DNA of 44,541 nucleotides, from assembly GCA_030758115.1 (NCBI GenBank), contig JANREX010000069.1, positions 43,798 through 88,338 on the forward strand. Direction: 5' to 3'. How positions within the stretch are numbered: the stretch's first letter is position 1; every line of letters starts with the position of its first letter. Of this stretch, positions 8,647 to 18,059 are shown in pieces. The DNA is from Paracoccaceae bacterium. Lineage in GTDB: Bacteria; Pseudomonadota; Alphaproteobacteria; Rhodobacterales; Rhodobacteraceae. The notes under the pieces are model-generated. The model saw only the letters and a list, made by a program, of their open reading frames with translations, was not told where the DNA came from and searched no databases. A program made the translations under genes and the position numbers.

Positions 8647-9936
8647 ATGAACGACGATGTCACCCAAACCATTGAACGCCTGAACCTGTCCGATCTGAAG
8701 GCAAAAAGCCCCAAGGATCTTCTGGCGATGGCCGAGGATCTCGAGATCGAGAACGCATCGACGATGCGCAAAGGCGACATGATGTTCGCCATCCTCAAGG
8801 AGATGGCGGAAGAAGGCTGGGAGATCGGGGGCGACGGTGTTCTGGAAGTGCTTCAGGACGGTTTCGGTTTCCTTCGCTCGCCCGAGGCGAACTATCTTCC
8901 CGGTCCCGATGACATTTACGTCTCGCCCGAGATGATCCGCCAATACGCCCTGCGCACGGGCGACTCGATCGAGGGTGTCATGAAGGCACCCGAAGAAAAC
9001 GAGCGCTATTTCGCGCTGACCAGTGTGAACTCCATCAATTTCGAGGATCCTGAAAAGGCGCGTCACAAGATCGCCTTCGAGAACCTGACGCCGCTTTATC
9101 CGGATGAGCGTCTCAAGATGGAAATCGAGGATCCCACGATCAAGGACCGTTCTGCACGGATCATTGATCTGGTGGCACCCATCGGTAAAGGTCAGCGGTC
9201 ACTGATCGTGGCGCCGCCGCGTACGGGCAAGACGGTTCTGCTTCAGAACATCGCGCATTCGATCGAACGGAACCATCCTGAATGCTATCTGATCGTTCTG
9301 CTGATCGACGAGCGGCCGGAAGAGGTGACGGACATGCAGCGCTCGGTCAAGGGCGAGGTGATTTCCTCGACCTTCGATGAGCCGGCAACCCGACATGTCG
9401 CCGTGTCGGAGATGGTGATCGAGAAAGCCAAGCGACTGGTCGAGCACAAGCGGGATGTGGTCATCCTGCTGGACAGCATCACGCGCCTGGGCCGCGCGTT
9501 CAACACGGTGGTTCCGTCCTCCGGCAAGGTCCTGACCGGTGGTGTCGATGCCAACGCCCTGCAGCGCCCCAAGCGCTTTTTCGGCGCCGCACGCAATGTG
9601 GAAGAAGGTGGATCGCTGACGATCATCGCCACGGCCCTGGTCGACACGGGTAGCCGCATGGACGAGGTGATCTTCGAAGAATTCAAGGGCACCGGCAACT
9701 CCGAGATCGTTCTGGATCGGAAGGTTGCCGACAAGCGCGTGTTCCCGGCCATGGATATCCTCAAGTCCGGCACGCGGAAAGAGGATCTGCTGGTCGATGC
9801 GAAGGATCTTCACAAGACCTTTGTCCTGCGCAGGATCCTGAACCCGATGGGCACCACGGACGCAATCGAATTCCTGATTTCGAAGCTGAAGCAGACAAAG
9901 ACAAACGGCGAGTTCTTCGATTCCATGAACTCGTAA
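8647..9936 (+). CDS. rho: Transcription termination factor Rho
   Basis: A 429-residue RNA-dependent hexameric helicase. The N-terminal domain starts [19 protein letters not shown], the RNA-binding cold-shock-like domain lies at about 60–120 ([17 protein letters not shown]), and the ATPase core carries Walker A APPRTGKT near 191–198 and Walker [11 protein letters not shown] near 272–281. The Q-loop and R-loop region follows. I used the ATG at 8647, where family members begin; an in-frame ATG 60 bases upstream would add a Pro/Arg-rich stretch. Rho ends RNA synthesis at C-rich sites. It lies 33 bases before mnmE. Confidence 0.97.
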   Translation: MNDDVTQTIERLNLSDLKAKSPKDLLAMAEDLEIENASTMRKGDMMFAILKEMAEEGWEIGGDGVLEVLQDGFGFLRSPEANYLPGPDDIYVSPEMIRQYALRTGDSIEGVMKAPEENERYFALTSVNSINFEDPEKARHKIAFENLTPLYPDERLKMEIEDPTIKDRSARIIDLVAPIGKGQRSLIVAPPRTGKTVLLQNIAHSIERNHPECYLIVLLIDERPEEVTDMQRSVKGEVISSTFDEPATRHVAVSEMVIEKAKRLVEHKRDVVILLDSITRLGRAFNTVVPSSGKVLTGGVDANALQRPKRFFGAARNVEEGGSLTIIATALVDTGSRMDEVIFEEFKGTGNSEIVLDRKVADKRVFPAMDILKSGTRKEDLLVDAKDLHKTFVLRRILNPMGTTDAIEFLISKLKQTKTNGEFFDSMNS

Positions 9937-9962
9937 CTTTTTATTTAAAAACAAAAGGTTAC
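9933..9962 (+). other. AT-rich hairpin joining rho stop and mnmE ribosome binding site
   Basis: GTAACTTTTT (9933–9942) pairs with AAAAGGTTAC (9953–9962), ten pairs with one T·G wobble and a ten-base loop. It includes the rho stop codon on the left and the only AAGG-like ribosome binding site for mnmE on the right. It could couple mnmE translation to rho translation. Confidence 0.45.
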
Positions 9963-9969
9963 ACAAAGC

Positions 9970-11256
9970 ATGGACACGATTTTCGCTCTTGCCACCGCGC
10001 AAGGTAGGGCGGGGGTGGCGGTTGTTCGCATTTCTGGCCCTTTGGCCCATGATGCGTGTCGCGGTCTTTGTGGTGATGTGCCGCCTCTGCGTCTCGCCTC
10101 TGTGAGGGTTCTTGTCGACGCTGCTGGTGTCCGTTTGGACGAGGCACTTGTTCTTGTGTTCGAGGAAGGCGCCAGCTTTACCGGCGAGAAGGTTGTCGAG
10201 CTTCACTTGCACGGCAGTATCGCGGTTATAGCGGCGGTTCTGCAGACGCTTTCGTCAATACCTGGATTGCGGGCTGCGGAAGCTGGTGAATTTACCCGCC
10301 GCGCGCTTGAGAATGGTCGACTGGATTTGGCCCAGGTAGAAGGCCTGGCGGATCTGATAGACGCAGAAACAGAGGCGCAGCGCCGTCAGGCGCTGCGCGT
10401 TTTGTCTGGTGACCTCGGCCGATTGGCAGAAGGGTGGCGCCGGGATTTGATCCGCGCCGCCGCACTTCTGGAAGCCACGATTGATTTTGCTGACGAAGAA
10501 GTCCCGGTTGACGTGACCCCCGAGGTTTCAGAGCTTCTGGCTGGCGTCAGGAATGCCCTGGCGCGCGAGAGCGAAGGCGTCAAAACGGCCGAGCGTATCC
10601 GATCAGGATTTGAAGTAGCCATCGTCGGGGCACCCAATGTGGGAAAATCCACGCTGCTGAATGCGCTGGCTGGTCGTGAGGCTGCGATAACCTCCGAATA
10701 CGCGGGGACAACCCGTGACGTGATCGAAGTCCGAATGGATATCGGTGGCATTCCCGTGACGCTTCTTGATACTGCCGGTCTGCGCGAAACCACGGATGTG
10801 ATCGAGGAAATCGGAATCCGCCGCGCGCGGGAACGGGCCGCGATGGCGGATCTGCGTGTGTTCCTTGTTGAAGGTGACGCAGCGCCGGATATGGCCCCTG
10901 AGCCTGATGATATCGTCCTGCAGGCAAAGGCGGATCTTTTGAGCGACAAGGCAGGCGCGGTTTCCGGGATCAGTGGCGAAGGGATCGAATCTCTGATAGA
11001 GAGCATCAGCAGCAAGCTTTCGGTCAGGCTGGGTTCTCTTGGGGTTGCCACACGGGAACGTCATAGGGTTGCCATGCAGCGCGCCGTTGTCGCGCTGGGC
11101 TTGGCAGCCGAGAAGCTTGAGCTTGGTCCTGATCTTTACGATCTTGCGGCCGAGGAGGTGCGGCAGGCCGTGCGAGCGCTTGAATCGCTTGTGGGGCGTG
11201 TGGATGTGGAAAATCTGCTGGATGAGATTTTCTCCAGCTTCTGTGTCGGGAAGTGA
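9970..11256 (+). CDS. mnmE: MnmE, tRNA-modifying GTPase
   Basis: A 428-residue protein, somewhat shorter than the E. coli 454. The N-terminal formyl-THF-binding domain begins [19 protein letters not shown]; the G domain has P-loop GAPNVGKST near 219–227 and DTAGLRET near 265; the C terminus ends CVGK, the conserved CxGK motif. With MnmG it makes the cmnm5 or related group on U34 of certain tRNAs. It is followed by mnmG after 3 bases. Third-position bases here are less GC-rich than in flanking genes, with many CTT, GTT and TTG codons. Confidence 0.97.
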   Translation: MDTIFALATAQGRAGVAVVRISGPLAHDACRGLCGDVPPLRLASVRVLVDAAGVRLDEALVLVFEEGASFTGEKVVELHLHGSIAVIAAVLQTLSSIPGLRAAEAGEFTRRALENGRLDLAQVEGLADLIDAETEAQRRQALRVLSGDLGRLAEGWRRDLIRAAALLEATIDFADEEVPVDVTPEVSELLAGVRNALARESEGVKTAERIRSGFEVAIVGAPNVGKSTLLNALAGREAAITSEYAGTTRDVIEVRMDIGGIPVTLLDTAGLRETTDVIEEIGIRRARERAAMADLRVFLVEGDAAPDMAPEPDDIVLQAKADLLSDKAGAVSGISGEGIESLIESISSKLSVRLGSLGVATRERHRVAMQRAVVALGLAAEKLELGPDLYDLAAEEVRQAVRALESLVGRVDVENLLDEIFSSFCVGK

Positions 11257-11259
11257 GAA

Positions 11260-13137
11260 ATGTTTCACGTGAAACACTCTGATTTCGATGTGATCGTGGT
11301 TGGCGGTGGCCATGCCGGCGCTGAGGCGGCGCATGCTGCGGCGCGCATGGGTGTCCGTACGGCCCTGGTGACATTGCGGCGCGACAGTATTGGGGTGATG
11401 TCCTGCAACCCGGCCATTGGTGGCCTTGGAAAAGGCCACCTCGTGCGCGAGATCGATGCCATGGATGGCGTGATGGGTCGCGTGGCAGATCGTTCCGGCA
11501 TCCAGTTCCGTTTGTTGAACCGCAGGAAAGGCCCCGCCGTGCAGGGCCCGCGCGCGCAGTCGGATCGCAAGGTCTATCGCGAAGAGATGCAAAAAGAGCT
11601 GGGTTTGCTTGAAAACCTGGTGATTGTTGAAGGCGAAGTGACCGATTTCATCATGGATCACGACCGGGTTCGCGGCGTGAGGTTGGCGGATGGCGTCGAC
11701 CTGAACGCAAGCGCCGTGGTCCTGACTACTGGCACTTTTTTGCGGGGTGTCATCCACATCGGAAATGTTTCGCGTCCGGGTGGCCGGATGGGTGACAAGC
11801 CGTCCATACCCTTGGCGCATCGCATCGACAGTTTCGGGTTGCCACTTGGTCGTTTGAAAACAGGGACGCCACCGCGCCTTGATGGGCGCACGATTGCGTG
11901 GGATCGTCTGGAAACCCAGCCCGGTGACGATGATCCGGTGCTGTTCTCCTTCCTGTCAAAAGCGCCCCCCTTGCGGCAGGTGTCTTGCGGTATCACGCAT
12001 ACAAACGAGCAGACACATGAAATTATCCAGAAAAACCTGCAGCGATCTGCCATGTATGGTGGCCATATCGAGGGCGTCGGTCCCCGTTACTGTCCTTCGA
12101 TAGAAGACAAGGTTGTCCGCTTTGCAGACAAGACCTCGCATCAGATTTTCCTGGAACCTGAAGGCCTTGATGATCACACGGTCTATCCCAATGGTATATC
12201 CACGTCTCTGCCAGAGGACGTTCAGCACGATTATGTCCATTCGATTCTGGGCCTTGAAGATGCGGTGATCCTGCAACCGGGTTATGCCATCGAATATGAT
12301 TATGTTGATCCGCGGGCGCTTGATTTGCGATTGGCGGTGCGTGATGTTCCCGGGCTTTACCTTGCCGGGCAGATCAACGGCACCACTGGTTATGAGGAGG
12401 CTGCCGCCCAGGGCCTTGTGGCCGGTTTGAACGCCGCTTCCGAGGCTTTGGGGCGTGATCCTGTGACCTTTAGTCGTGCCGACAGCTATATCGGGGTGAT
12501 GATTGACGATCTTGTCTCTCGCGGTGTGACCGAGCCGTACAGGATGTTCACCTCTCGCGCCGAGTTCCGGTTGTCGCTGCGTGCAGACAATGCCGATCAG
12601 CGCTTGACGCCCAAGGCTTTGGCGATCGGCTGCGTTGGTGCTGCACGGGAGGATGCGTTCTCTCGGAAGGTCGAGGCCTTGAGTGCCGGCCGCACATTGC
12701 TGGACCAAAGCAGCCATACGCCAAAGTCCCTTATCTCTTTGGGGCTGAACTTGAACCAGGACGGTGCGCGTCGATCCGCGTTTCAGCTCTTGGCATATCC
12801 GGATGTGACCTTCGCGCATCTGGTCCAGTTGGATCCGACGCTTGAGGGGATAGATCCGGATATCCAGGATCAATTGGCCAAGGATGCGCTCTACGCCACA
12901 TATATTGAACGGCAGCAGCGTGATGTAGATGCAATGCGGCGGGACGAGATGCAGGAGATTCCGGCGGATTTCGCGTTTTCCGGGATCGATGGCTTGTCGA
13001 ATGAGCTGAAGATGAAGTTGGGTCGTGCGCGCCCTGCCAACCTGCACCAGGCCGCAAAGATCGACGGGATGACACCAGCCGCGCTGACGCTGATACTGGC
13101 GAAGTTGCGCCAGGCCCGCAGAGAGAGGCTTGCGTGA
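11260..13137 (+). CDS. mnmG: MnmG (GidA), tRNA-modifying FAD enzyme
   Basis: A 625-residue FAD-binding partner of MnmE, of normal length. The dinucleotide-binding motif [18 protein letters not shown] is at about residues 14–31, and the GidA signatures [17 protein letters not shown] and [16 protein letters not shown] follow near 55 and 90. The C-terminal helical domain ends RERLA. The start codon is part of a perfect parS: the N terminus MFHVKH is the translation of that palindrome. The last bases overlap the rsmG start as GTGA. Confidence 0.97.
   Translation: MFHVKHSDFDVIVVGGGHAGAEAAHAAARMGVRTALVTLRRDSIGVMSCNPAIGGLGKGHLVREIDAMDGVMGRVADRSGIQFRLLNRRKGPAVQGPRAQSDRKVYREEMQKELGLLENLVIVEGEVTDFIMDHDRVRGVRLADGVDLNASAVVLTTGTFLRGVIHIGNVSRPGGRMGDKPSIPLAHRIDSFGLPLGRLKTGTPPRLDGRTIAWDRLETQPGDDDPVLFSFLSKAPPLRQVSCGITHTNEQTHEIIQKNLQRSAMYGGHIEGVGPRYCPSIEDKVVRFADKTSHQIFLEPEGLDDHTVYPNGISTSLPEDVQHDYVHSILGLEDAVILQPGYAIEYDYVDPRALDLRLAVRDVPGLYLAGQINGTTGYEEAAAQGLVAGLNAASEALGRDPVTFSRADSYIGVMIDDLVSRGVTEPYRMFTSRAEFRLSLRADNADQRLTPKALAIGCVGAAREDAFSRKVEALSAGRTLLDQSSHTPKSLISLGLNLNQDGARRSAFQLLAYPDVTFAHLVQLDPTLEGIDPDIQDQLAKDALYATYIERQQRDVDAMRRDEMQEIPADFAFSGIDGLSNELKMKLGRARPANLHQAAKIDGMTPAALTLILAKLRQARRERLA
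11261..11276. promoter_or_regulatory. parS centromere site 1
   Basis: TGTTTCACGTGAAACA, a perfect 16-bp palindrome identical to the canonical chromosomal ParB site. It overlaps the mnmG start codon and encodes its first residues (FHVKH). It is about 3.2 kb from the putative origin and 3.3 kb upstream of parB. Confidence 0.95.
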
Positions 13138-13751
13138 GTTCTTTTCCCACAGAGGATCTCGATGTTTCACGTGAAACATTCGAGAGGCTCCAGTGCTATG
13201 CTGCGCTTCTTGAGAAGTGGACGCTCAAGATCAATCTGATTGCAAGATCCACCATTCCTCTGATCTGGTCGCGACATATCCGCGACTCGCTTCAAGTATA
13301 CAGGGCTGGGCCTGAAGCCTTCGATAGTTGGGTTGACCTTGGTAGTGGCGGGGGATTGCCTGGCGTGGTTGTGGCGATTATGGCCGCAGAATCGCCGGCG
13401 CAAAAAATGGTCAGGCTGGTGGAAAGCGACGGAAGAAAGGCCGCTTTCCTGCGTACCGCCCTGCGGGAGACCGCTGTGCCGGGAAGCGTGATCTGCGAAA
13501 GAATCGAGGCCCTTGCACCTCAAGGCGCGGATGTGCTGTCAGCTCGCGCGCTTGCGGATCTCCCTACGCTTCTTGGGTTTGCGGTCAGGCATCTGTCGCC
13601 CACGGGTGTCGCTCTTTTCTCAAAAGGCGCAACTTGGGAAAAAGAGGTTGAAGCGGCGCGCCAGGAATGGTCATTTTCCTGCGAAGCCCTTGAGAGTGAG
13701 ACGGAAAAAGGATCGGTGATCCTGAAAATCGGAGATATCGCACGTGTCTGA
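13134..13751 (+). CDS. rsmG: RsmG (GidB), 16S rRNA G527 methyltransferase
   Basis: A 205-residue SAM-dependent methyltransferase that makes m7G527 in 16S rRNA. The SAM-binding motif [11 protein letters not shown] lies near residues 65–75 and the [11 protein letters not shown] region near 136. The start is GTG, overlapping the mnmG stop as GTGA; no ATG fits. The [10 protein letters not shown] segment (10–19) is the translation of the second parS. It ends 8 bases inside parA. Confidence 0.95.
   Translation: MSSFPTEDLDVSRETFERLQCYAALLEKWTLKINLIARSTIPLIWSRHIRDSLQVYRAGPEAFDSWVDLGSGGGLPGVVVAIMAAESPAQKMVRLVESDGRKAAFLRTALRETAVPGSVICERIEALAPQGADVLSARALADLPTLLGFAVRHLSPTGVALFSKGATWEKEVEAARQEWSFSCEALESETEKGSVILKIGDIARV
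13163..13178. promoter_or_regulatory. parS centromere site 2
   Basis: A second perfect TGTTTCACGTGAAACA, 1902 bases from the first and read in another frame (V-S-R-E-T). It is 581 bases upstream of parA. Two exact copies beside parAB leave little doubt about identity. Confidence 0.95.
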
Positions 13752-14571
13752 CCCGCTTCGTCCGCCTGGGCCTCGAATCATTGCAATCGCGAATCAGAAG
13801 GGTGGTGTTGGCAAGACAACAACCACGATCAACCTGGGTGCCGCGCTGGCGAAATTGGGTGTGAAGGTTCTGGTCGTTGATCTTGATCCACAGGGAAACG
13901 CCTCGACTGGCCTCGGGATCGAAGCGGATGATCGCGAATACACGACCTATGAGCTTTTGCTAGATGATGTCGGTCTTTCCGATGTGATCAAGCCAACAGC
14001 GAACGAGGGGTTGTTTATCGTGCCGGCCACAGTTGACCTCAGTTCGGCTGATGTCGAACTGGTCTCGAACGAGAAGCGGAGCTTTCTGTTGCACGACGCA
14101 TTGCGCCAGTTTGCGATGGATGATCTGGCCTTTGACTATGTGCTGATCGATTGTCCGCCTTCGCTGAACCTGTTGACCGTGAATGCGATGGTGGCCGCGC
14201 ATTCGGTTCTGGTGCCGTTGCAGTCGGAATTCTTTGCGCTGGAGGGTTTGTCGCAACTCATGCTGACGATCCGCGAGGTTCGCCAAACCGCGAATGAGGG
14301 GTTGCGCATCGAAGGTGTTGTGCTGACCATGTATGACATCCGCAACAACTTGTCCCAGCAGGTCGAGGCTGACGCGCGTGAGAACCTTGGAGAGCTGGTG
14401 TTCAAAACCGTGATTCCGCGCAATGTGCGCCTGTCCGAGGCGCCGTCTTTCGCGAAATCCGTTCTGGACTATGACCCCGAATCCAAAGGCGCGCGGGCAT
14501 ACATGGATCTGGCAAAAGAGCTTCTGAAAAACCATGGCCGTACGGCCGTTAGCGAGGGTGCAGCAACATGA
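13744..14571 (+). CDS. parA: ParA, chromosome partition ATPase
   Basis: A 275-residue P-loop ATPase of the ParA/Soj family. The deviant Walker A KGGVGKTTT is at residues 19–27, DLDPQGNAS near 47–55, and the Walker B-like VLIDCPPSLN near 135. ParA binds DNA non-specifically as an ATP dimer and pulls or tethers ParB–parS complexes. No N-terminal DNA-binding extension is present, as usual for chromosomal ParA. The start is GTG and overlaps rsmG by 8 bases; the end overlaps the parB ATG by 4 bases. Confidence 0.97.
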   Translation: MSDPLRPPGPRIIAIANQKGGVGKTTTTINLGAALAKLGVKVLVVDLDPQGNASTGLGIEADDREYTTYELLLDDVGLSDVIKPTANEGLFIVPATVDLSSADVELVSNEKRSFLLHDALRQFAMDDLAFDYVLIDCPPSLNLLTVNAMVAAHSVLVPLQSEFFALEGLSQLMLTIREVRQTANEGLRIEGVVLTMYDIRNNLSQQVEADARENLGELVFKTVIPRNVRLSEAPSFAKSVLDYDPESKGARAYMDLAKELLKNHGRTAVSEGAAT

Positions 14572-15473
14572 ACGACAAGAAGCCGAAAACCCGTGGTTTG
14601 GGCCGTGGTCTGTCTGCGCTGATGGCCGATGTCTCTGTTCAGGAGGATCGCGCCAGCGACACCGGACAGGCGCGCCGCCCCGATCTGCTTGTGCCGATTG
14701 AAAAGGTTTTTCCGAACCCGCAGCAGCCGCGACGGAATTTCGTCGCCGAGCAACTGGAAGACCTTGCCGCTTCCGTGCGAGAGAAGGGTGTCATTCAGCC
14801 CCTGATCGTCCGCCGGCGGGTACAGGAGGAAGGAACCTTCGAGATCGTGGCCGGTGAACGCCGCTGGCGCGCAGCGCAGATGGCGCAGCTTCACGAGTTG
14901 CCTGTTTTGGTTCGTGATTTCGATGATGTCGAAGTGCTGGAAATCGCGATTATCGAAAACATTCAGCGCGCAGACCTGAACCCGGTCGAAGAGGCTGTTG
15001 GCTACAAGCAGTTGATGGAGAAGTTCGGTCATACACAAGATAAGCTATCTAGCGTTCTTGGAAAAAGCCGCAGCTATATCGCGAACCTTGTTCGCTTGCT
15101 CCAGCTTCCGGAAGAGGTTCAAACCTATCTTCGTGAAGGAAAGCTGTCCGCCGGCCATGCCCGGGCCTTGATCACGGCGAAAGATCCTGCGGCGCTGGCG
15201 CGTAAGGTGATCCAGGGCGGTCTTTCGGTTCGTGAAACCGAACGCCTGGCGAAGGCGGCGGATATGCCTGCGGGTGGCGCGGATTCGCCCACCAAGAAGC
15301 GCAGCGCGCCCGAAAAGGACGCAGACACACGCGCCCTTGAGGGCGATTTGTCGGCGAATCTTGGTATGAAAGTCTCGATTCAACACGACAATGGGCAGGA
15401 GTCGGGTGTGATCTCGATCCGCTATGACTCGTTGGAGCAGCTTGACGATCTGTGCCAGAAGCTTGGGTCCTGA
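14568..15473 (+). CDS. parB: ParB, centromere-binding CTPase
   Basis: A 301-residue ParB/Spo0J protein. The N-terminal LGRGLSALMAD is the ParA-interacting segment (residues 9–19), the CTP-binding domain has PNPQQPRRNF near 48–57, GVIQPLIVRR near 75, and GERRWRAAQ near 98–106; the helix-turn-helix that reads parS follows near 150–195 and a C-terminal dimerisation domain near 260–301. It loads on the two parS sites upstream and spreads. The gene converges with hemW with only 4 bases between stop codons. Confidence 0.97.
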   Translation: MNDKKPKTRGLGRGLSALMADVSVQEDRASDTGQARRPDLLVPIEKVFPNPQQPRRNFVAEQLEDLAASVREKGVIQPLIVRRRVQEEGTFEIVAGERRWRAAQMAQLHELPVLVRDFDDVEVLEIAIIENIQRADLNPVEEAVGYKQLMEKFGHTQDKLSSVLGKSRSYIANLVRLLQLPEEVQTYLREGKLSAGHARALITAKDPAALARKVIQGGLSVRETERLAKAADMPAGGADSPTKKRSAPEKDADTRALEGDLSANLGMKVSIQHDNGQESGVISIRYDSLEQLDDLCQKLGS

Positions 15474-15477
15474 CGCT

Positions 15478-16635
15478 CTAGTTCGTCAGCAGTTCCGAGA
15501 GTATCGCGTTAAGCACCATGCGGCCTTGGCGCGTGACGGTGATACGATCGCTGTTACCCTTGATCATGCCAAGCTCTGAGAGTTGATCAAGCCTGTCTTG
15601 TGGCAAACCCCTGCCGGCAAGCGCCCGGTAGCGTGCGGGATCTATCCCCTCTGCCAGGCGAAGACCCATCATCAGGAACTCGCTGGCCTGATCATCGCCT
15701 GACAGGGCCACGCGTTCCTTCTCGCCAAGTGCACCCTCTGTCGTATCCAGCCATTTCTGTGGATTGCTCCAGGCCTCGGTTGCATGGCGCTGGCCATTCA
15801 GGGTCAACCGCCCATGAGCGCCCGGACCGATTCCGATATAGTCGCCATAGCGCCAATAGACCCTGTTATGGCGGGATTCGGCCCCAATACGCGCGTGGTT
15901 CGAGACTTCATAGGTCAGAAAGCCCGCATCTTCGCAGATATCCTGGGTTGCCTGATACATGTCTGCGGACAGATCGTCCGGCGGAAGGCCCTTCAGCTTG
16001 CCCCGCGCATAACGATCGCCAAAGGCGGTGCCGTCCTCGATCGTCAACTGGTAGAGGGACAGATGATCGACAGCCATACCAAGTGCTTGTTTCAACTCGG
16101 TTTTCCAGTCCTGAAGCGTCTGGTCCTGGCGTGCGTAGATCAGATCGAAGCTGACCCGGTCAAAGTGGCTTCGCGCGATGTCAAAGGCGGCCATCGCCTC
16201 GGTCGTCGAGTGAATGCGGCCCAATCTTTGCAGGTCTCTATCATTAAGTGCCTGAATTCCCATGGAAATTCTGTTAACGCCCGCCTGGGAATAGGCTTTG
16301 AAGCGTCCGGCCTCAACCGATCCGGGGTTTGCTTCCAGCGTCACTTCCAGATCATTCGCCTGTGGCCAATGCTGCCTGATCCGCTCCAGAACCCCAGCGA
16401 CGACATCGGGGTTCATCAGGCTGGGTGTACCCCCGCCGAAGAAGATCGATGTCAGAACGCGTCCCGGTGTTTCCAGTGCGTAACGATCAATTTCGCGCTG
16501 ATAGGCGGCTAACCAGCGGTCTTGATCAATCTGCCGTGCCACGTGGCTGTTGAAGTCGCAATAAGGGCACTTGGCCTGACAGAAGGGCCAATGCAGGTAG
16601 ATGGCGAAGCCGCCCTGTTGCCAATCCTCAGCCAA
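15478..16635 (-). CDS. hemW: HemW-type radical SAM protein
   Basis: About 385 residues. The radical SAM cysteine motif CQAKCPYC lies at residues 19–26 and GGGTPS follows near 67; the HemW C-terminal winged-helix region is present. HemW is a heme chaperone, often misnamed coproporphyrinogen III oxidase; it lacks the extra features of HemN. I chose TTG at 16635 as start: it overlaps the rdgB stop and places the cysteines at the usual distance. A longer in-frame reading to an ATG at 16758 would run deep through rdgB. It is last in the leftward cluster rph–rdgB–hemW. Confidence 0.9.
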   Translation of the reverse strand: MAEDWQQGGFAIYLHWPFCQAKCPYCDFNSHVARQIDQDRWLAAYQREIDRYALETPGRVLTSIFFGGGTPSLMNPDVVAGVLERIRQHWPQANDLEVTLEANPGSVEAGRFKAYSQAGVNRISMGIQALNDRDLQRLGRIHSTTEAMAAFDIARSHFDRVSFDLIYARQDQTLQDWKTELKQALGMAVDHLSLYQLTIEDGTAFGDRYARGKLKGLPPDDLSADMYQATQDICEDAGFLTYEVSNHARIGAESRHNRVYWRYGDYIGIGPGAHGRLTLNGQRHATEAWSNPQKWLDTTEGALGEKERVALSGDDQASEFLMMGLRLAEGIDPARYRALAGRGLPQDRLDQLSELGMIKGNSDRITVTRQGRMVLNAILSELLTN

Positions 16636-17236
16636 AGCAGCCTGCAACCAGTTTCCTGAAGGCGTCGGCGCGGTGGCTGATCCGGTTCTTCTCCCAACGA
16701 TCCATTTCACCGAAGGTCTGAAGGTAGCCATCGGGCTGAAAGATCGGATCGTAGCCATGCCCCTGATCGCCCCGCATGGGCCAGACGACCTTGCCGGGCA
16801 TCACGCCTTCGAAGACTTCGTCATGCCCATCGGGCCATGCCAGAACAAGGGTGCAACAGAAGCGGGCGGTGCGTGGGTGCGGCGCATTGGCCGCCTCGAG
16901 TTCGTCATGAGCGCGGGTCATGGCCATGACGAAGTCACGCCCTTCAGGGGTTTCCGCCCAATCCGCCGTATAGACGCCCGGTGCCCCGTCCAGCGCATCG
17001 ATGGCTATGCCTGAATCGTCCGCCAGCGCGGGCAGGCCGGTCGCCTGCGCCGCGGCATGGGCCTTGATCCGGGCGTTTCCGATGAATGTCGTCTCTGTCT
17101 CGTCCGGTTCTGGCAGGTTCAATTCGGCAGCGCCGACAACCGAAACCCCGAATGGCGCAAGAAGATCGGCGATCTCTTCAAGCTTGCCCTTGTTATGGGT
17201 CGCAACCAGAAGACGTTCGCCGGCGAATTTACGCAT
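16628..17236 (-). CDS. rdgB: RdgB/HAM1 non-canonical purine NTP pyrophosphatase
   Basis: A 202-residue ITPase starting [24 protein letters not shown] (residues 13–18) is the substrate-binding motif, [15 protein letters not shown] near 67–81 holds the metal-binding aspartates, and [10 protein letters not shown] near the C terminus completes the site. It removes dITP and XTP from the nucleotide pool. The in-frame ATG nine codons upstream is less likely, as it would lie further inside rph. It overlaps rph by 8 bases and hemW by 8 bases. Confidence 0.95.
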   Translation of the reverse strand: MRKFAGERLLVATHNKGKLEEIADLLAPFGVSVVGAAELNLPEPDETETTFIGNARIKAHAAAQATGLPALADDSGIAIDALDGAPGVYTADWAETPEGRDFVMAMTRAHDELEAANAPHPRTARFCCTLVLAWPDGHDEVFEGVMPGKVVWPMRGDQGHGYDPIFQPDGYLQTFGEMDRWEKNRISHRADAFRKLVAGCFG

Positions 17237-17945
17237 CGACCGCTGCCCTCTGTGCCGCCACAAGACCCTTTACGCCAAGCTCGGCCAGATCCAGAAGCTC
17301 GTTCATCTGCGCGCGGGAATATGTGGCGCCCTCTGCGGACATCTGAACTTCGATCAGCTTGCCGCTGGCCAGCATGATGAAATTACCATCCACGCCAGCT
17401 TCGCTATCCTCGGGATAGTCGAGGTCCAGAACGGCCTGTCCGGCATAGATTCCGCAAGAAACCGCCGCAACAGGCTCGATCAGCGGATCGGTGGTCACCG
17501 CGCCGGTCTTCATCAGCTTGTCCACAGCCAACCGTAGCGCCACCCAACCGCCGGTGATCGAAGCGCAGCGTGTGCCCCCATCTGCCTGGATCACATCGCA
17601 ATCGACGGTGATCTGCCGCTCGCCCAGGGCCACGCGATCGACCCCGGCCCGCAACGAGCGACCGATCAGGCGCTGGATCTCGACGGTACGGCCGCCTTGC
17701 TTGCCGCTTGCCGCCTCGCGGCGCATCCGGCTGGTGGTGGACCTGGGAAGCATCCCGTATTCCGCGGTCACCCAGCCAAGGCCGCTTCCCTTGATGAAAG
17801 GAGGCACGCGATCCTCGATCGTTGCAGTGCACAAGACATGCGTATCCCCCATCCGGATCATGCATGACCCTTCGGCGTGTTTGGTCACGCCGGTTTCAAT
17901 TGAAATCGGGCGCATTTCGCTTAGTTTTCTGCCTGAGGGGCGCAT
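17229..17945 (-). CDS. rph: Ribonuclease PH
   Basis: A 238-residue phosphorolytic 3'–5' exoribonuclease that trims tRNA 3' ends. It opens MRPSGRK, and shows [14 protein letters not shown] near residues 58–71, the RNA-binding stretch RSLRAGVDR near 94–102, and the phosphate-site TGGWVAL near 127. Length is normal and the C terminus is not frameshifted, unlike the defective rph of E. coli K-12. It heads the leftward cluster with rdgB and hemW and diverges from hrcA over 114 bases. Confidence 0.96.
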   Translation of the reverse strand: MRPSGRKLSEMRPISIETGVTKHAEGSCMIRMGDTHVLCTATIEDRVPPFIKGSGLGWVTAEYGMLPRSTTSRMRREAASGKQGGRTVEIQRLIGRSLRAGVDRVALGERQITVDCDVIQADGGTRCASITGGWVALRLAVDKLMKTGAVTTDPLIEPVAAVSCGIYAGQAVLDLDYPEDSEAGVDGNFIMLASGKLIEVQMSAEGATYSRAQMNELLDLAELGVKGLVAAQRAAVDA

Positions 17946-18008
17946 GTCTGGACCTTTCCTGAGTTATTTCCGGGGATACAGTCGTGACAGCCCGAAACGC
18001 AAGCCTGA

Positions 18009-18037
18009 TTGACCTTTTCCACGCATGCTCTTTAATG
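18009..18037 (+). promoter_or_regulatory. Weak candidate promoter for hrcA
   Basis: TTGACC (18009–18014), 17 bases, TTAATG (18032–18037), 22 bases before the hrcA ATG. The upstream hexamer is good and the downstream one poor. I looked for a CIRCE palindrome (TTAGCACTC arms) in this gap and did not see one. Confidence 0.3.
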
Positions 18038-18059
18038 GTGCTCCATCAGGAAAGCCGCG

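Noticed and set aside
17946-18059. A CIRCE operator before hrcA
   Set aside because: No TTAGCACTC/GAGTGCTAA arms are present in the rph–hrcA gap.
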